A stretch of DNA of 64,000 bases from the NCBI GenBank assembly GCA_965197415.1, contig OZ240207.1:1054001-1118000 (forward strand), in the 5' to 3' direction. The DNA is from DAOUJI01 sp965197415. Its GTDB lineage: Bacteria; Chloroflexota; Dehalococcoidia; Lucifugimonadales; JAGWBF01. Positions 62,075 through 64,000 of this stretch are shown piece after piece. Made by a program: the position numbers and the translations under genes. Position 1 is the first letter of the stretch. Each line of letters opens with the position of its first letter. Below the pieces are notes generated by a model, which was given only the letters and a program-made list of their open reading frames with translations, was not told the DNA's origin and ran no database searches.

Positions 62075-62245
62075 TGTCCAACGGATGAGGCGATCAACCC
62101 CAACCGGCAGACTGGTTCCCAACGGAAGGAGCGATCAACCCCGACCGTCAGGCGGGTGTCCAGCGGCGGAAGCGATCAACCCCCAAGCGCCGGACTGGGT
62201 GTCCAGCGGGCGGAGGGCTTATCACTCCAACCGCCGGACTTGGAC
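62075..62245. repeat. Four degenerate direct repeats of 41-43 bp
   Basis: Copies begin near 62075, 62116, 62157 and 62200. Each starts with a CCARCGG-like block, and the first three share GCGATCAACCCC; all end near CAGACTGG/CGGACTGG. There is no constant-repeat/variable-spacer pattern, so this is not a CRISPR array. Confidence 0.75.
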
Positions 62246-62556
62246 CGAGGACGAAGGACCAGCGTCAACTCCGTCGTATCAGCCCGCGCTGCCTGCGAAG
62301 GACCAACGTCAAACTCCGCATTGCCAGCATTCCCTCGTGGGAGACCGGGGGAGAGCGAATCATCCTCCGGTCATGCCCGTGCAACAGGGATCACGCACCC
62401 AGGTTTCTATGGTCGGAAACCTTGGAAAAAGCCTAACAGCACGCTCATTATCAACGGCCCGAGACCCGCAAAAGAGGGCCTGCGGCCCCCCTTTCGCAAA
62501 CCGCCGCCAAATCGTTCACTAAAGTTGCCTGCAAAGCCGCCGCACTCCCGGCCCGG

Positions 62557-63408
62557 CTACCGCCACAACAGTCGGAGGGTCAGCGTGTTCAGAAACTCCC
62601 GCTTTTTGAGCGCTCTCCGCGTGTCGAAGAGCGCCGTCCGGCGATGGGTGACCTGCCCGTTGCGGTCGAAGCCCCTCAGCGGAAACCTAGCCGGGGGGAG
62701 CGTCATGCCGTGGTCTTCGAGCAGGCCCAGCTCCAAAGTCAGGAACCGCTCCTCGGTGCGCAGCCAGTCCAGGCTCTTCCCCTCGTTGGGGTGAGCGTCC
62801 TTCAGACCCCGCCACTCGACGATCATCGGCCACGCCTTCCCGAACACCTCCTCGTCGTCCTCGGCGGGCTCCAGGGTCACGAGGTCGGGGTACTCTCGCC
62901 GCAACCTGGGCCTCGGCGGGGGTTTCCTGCCCATGCCCGGCGCACCGCTCTCCGAGCCGTCCGCTGCCGCCTGGGAGGGACCGGCGCCGGCGTGACCGGC
63001 CCCGGTCCCCTGGGCATCGCTTCGCTTCAGGGCTTCGACCCGGCCCTCGACGGCGGCCACACGCCTCCGCACCTCCTTGCCCAGGGCGTCATAGTCCTTT
63101 GCCAACGCCTCATGCCCCTTCTCAAGCGCCTCGACCCGGCTCTCCAGCTTCTCGTTGCGTTCCCGCTGCCGGGCCGCAGCAGAGCCGACGCCCTCCTGCA
63201 ACGCCCGCTCCAGGGCCTGCCGCACCCGCCTCGACAGCTGCCCCGTCCTGGCGCACTCGGCCACCGTCCGCTGGTCCAGCTCCAGCACCCGCGCAGCGCC
63301 CTTGTATCCCTTGTCCCGCACCAGCTCTTGCAGCAGCGCCATGAGCCTCATGTGGTAGACGTTCTCCACGTCCTTGCTGTCTTCGATGCCGTGTTCGGTG
63401 GTCTTCAT
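62557..63408 (-). CDS. Coiled-coil protein with putative DNA-binding N-terminus
   Basis: A 283-aa protein with GGGAG upstream of the ATG. Residues about 15-75 (MRLMALLQELVRDKGYKGAA, RVLELDQRTVAECARTGQLS) look like a helix-turn-helix. Residues about 78-130 form a coiled coil (LESRVEALEKGHEALAKDY). A disordered Gly/Ala/Ser/Pro linker follows. The C-terminal 110 residues (PDLVTLEPAEDDEEVFGKAW to the end) have no recognised fold. It resembles a small replication- or partition-type regulator in general build, but no specific family is recognised. Three ATGTCATT repeats lie 120-185 bp upstream. Confidence 0.75.
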   Translation of the reverse strand: MKTTEHGIEDSKDVENVYHMRLMALLQELVRDKGYKGAARVLELDQRTVAECARTGQLSRRVRQALERALQEGVGSAAARQRERNEKLESRVEALEKGHEALAKDYDALGKEVRRRVAAVEGRVEALKRSDAQGTGAGHAGAGPSQAAADGSESGAPGMGRKPPPRPRLRREYPDLVTLEPAEDDEEVFGKAWPMIVEWRGLKDAHPNEGKSLDWLRTEERFLTLELGLLEDHGMTLPPARFPLRGFDRNGQVTHRRTALFDTRRALKKREFLNTLTLRLLWR

Positions 63409-63527
63409 GGCTCTTTTCTCCCTCGCAGAATCTCCCCTGAGCTAATGTCCAGCCCTTCCAGCGGCCTCCGGCCACGGTTTTGGGGCACGTCATGCACCCC
63501 CACTTCAAGCACCCTTTCCGGGGCCTA

Positions 63528-63591
63528 ATGTCATTGGGAAGCCGCTCCCACGGTCCCGCCGATGTCATTCCCCACGTTTGGCGATGTCATT
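63528..63591. promoter_or_regulatory. Three ATGTCATT direct repeats upstream of the coiled-coil gene
   Basis: ATGTCATT occurs at 63528-63535, 63562-63569 and 63584-63591 in the same orientation (AATGACAT on the coding strand). They lie 120-185 bp before the start at 63408 and may be binding sites. Confidence 0.4.
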
Positions 63592-63760
63592 GCAGTCCGG
63601 AACGCACCCTTTCTGAAAGTGTTCACTGGTTACGTCCTGTAGGGGGGCGATTTACCCCTATTCCAGCTACGAAATCACGACTCTGTCCGCTCTGCTACAA
63701 AACTGAAACTCCTGTACACCCCCAATACTGCACGAAAGGGGCCGAAAAAAAGAGGGCCTA

Positions 63761-63828
63761 TAACCCCCCGCATCCCTGCGCAGAGTCACGGGGGAACGGC
63801 CCGTAACCCCCCGCATCCGTGCGCAGAG
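63761..63828. repeat. Two copies of a 25-bp direct repeat
   Basis: A 25-bp sequence starting TAACCCCCCGCATCC and ending TGCGCAGAG occurs at 63761-63785 and 63804-63828, with one mismatch and a 43-bp period. The period is close to that of the repeats at 62075-62245, but the sequence differs. Confidence 0.8.
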
Positions 63829-64000
63829 CTACCAGGGGTCTTATTTCCAGTTTCATTTGTTCACACTTTTTTGCGACTGCCGCGGTCCGGTGAACCGCAG
63901 CACACCGCAGGGAGGTGAACGAGTTGGCGCGGAGACCATCGACCAATCGTCGGTCGGCGAAGTGGGGATCGCCGTCCCACTCCACCGAGCATCGAGGGAA

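Larger units (their letters stand above)
61457..62556. other. 1.1-kb repeat-rich intergenic region
   Basis: I see no supported gene. The region contains structured element E3, a pair of similar segments built on GCAGCTCGCCCAGGGTGA (near 61760 and 61868), a four-copy 41-43-bp tandem repeat (62075-62245), and the direct repeat GAAGGACCARCGTCAA at 62253 and 62297. Long frames here are composition artefacts that change with each repeat. Confidence 0.55.
63409..64000. other. Right-hand intergenic region, possible partial gene at the edge
   Basis: This stretch holds three ATGTCATT repeats and a 25-bp direct repeat. A minus-strand frame with a stop at 63853-63855 is open to the window edge, and another frame covers 63758-63985. 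Neither has a recognisable domain, so I do not call a gene. Confidence 0.4.

Noticed and set aside
62075..62245. Possible CRISPR array
   Set aside because: Units are degenerate along their whole length with no constant repeat and variable spacer, only four copies, and no cas genes nearby.
63853..64000. C-terminal end of a minus-strand gene entering from the right edge
   Set aside because: Open frames exist on this strand, but none has a recognisable domain or clear codon bias over only 148 bp.

Overview
The window looks like a piece of chromosome from an uncultured, GC-rich bacterium. Clusters of small secreted beta-proteins, Cache lipoproteins, a very long cadherin-type surface protein and a multi-Xre regulator remind me of uncultured Chloroflexota (Dehalococcoidia/SAR202-like genomes). 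That is a guess from gene style; there is no rRNA or other marker gene to test it. I saw no tRNA, rRNA or CRISPR array.

Region 1 (1-8.2 kb, all minus strand) is an export cluster. It holds the N-terminal half of a secreted multidomain protein that runs off the left edge, two Cache-domain lipoproteins, a pair of small secreted paralogues and three tandem secreted paralogues with Calx-beta-like halves. Region 2 (8.6-12 kb, plus) has a one-polypeptide signalling protein (GAF-PAS-kinase-receiver-winged helix) and an atypical SDR/NmrA protein.

Region 3 (12-33.5 kb) is a defence and mobile-element island that looks more AT-rich than its flanks. It starts with a lone CD-NTase-like nucleotidyltransferase. 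A consensus sigma-70 promoter overlapping three 10-bp direct repeats then drives a tightly coupled operon: a small excisionase-type HTH gene, druA (DUF4338), two unrecognised genes, and druE (1843-aa DUF1998 helicase). A zinc-ribbon protein with a HEPN-like segment follows. This is a Druantia system with an unusual middle section. Next comes a wrecked toxin-like operon on the minus strand: an intact HEPN/RES-domain gene followed by an FRG-TPR gene. The FRG-TPR gene was hit by an IS66-family element exactly at its start codon (8-bp duplication) and by an IS1182-like element in its TPR part (4-bp duplication). Removing the second element on paper restores the reading frame perfectly. A frameshifted restriction-enzyme/methylase remnant carrying a perfect 16-bp-arm palindrome, a VapBC-like PIN/RHH pair and a response-regulator relic close the island.

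Region 4 (34-58.2 kb, plus) is a membrane histidine kinase and NarL-type regulator pair followed by one 21-kb gene. Its 7084-aa product is exported and carries FN3, PPC-like, subtilase, P-domain, 12 CARDB, several dozen cadherin, Ig-like and three more FN3 domains. Between regulator and giant gene lie two inverted palindromes and a run of 17 C, suggesting two-component control and possible slipped-strand variation of a surface/secreted protein.

Region 5 (58.2-64 kb) has small regulators: a single Xre-like HTH protein, a TPR protein, a protein with four tandem Xre domains and a coiled-coil protein. They are separated by repeat-rich, structured intergenic DNA that suggests a plasmid- or phage-derived neighbourhood.
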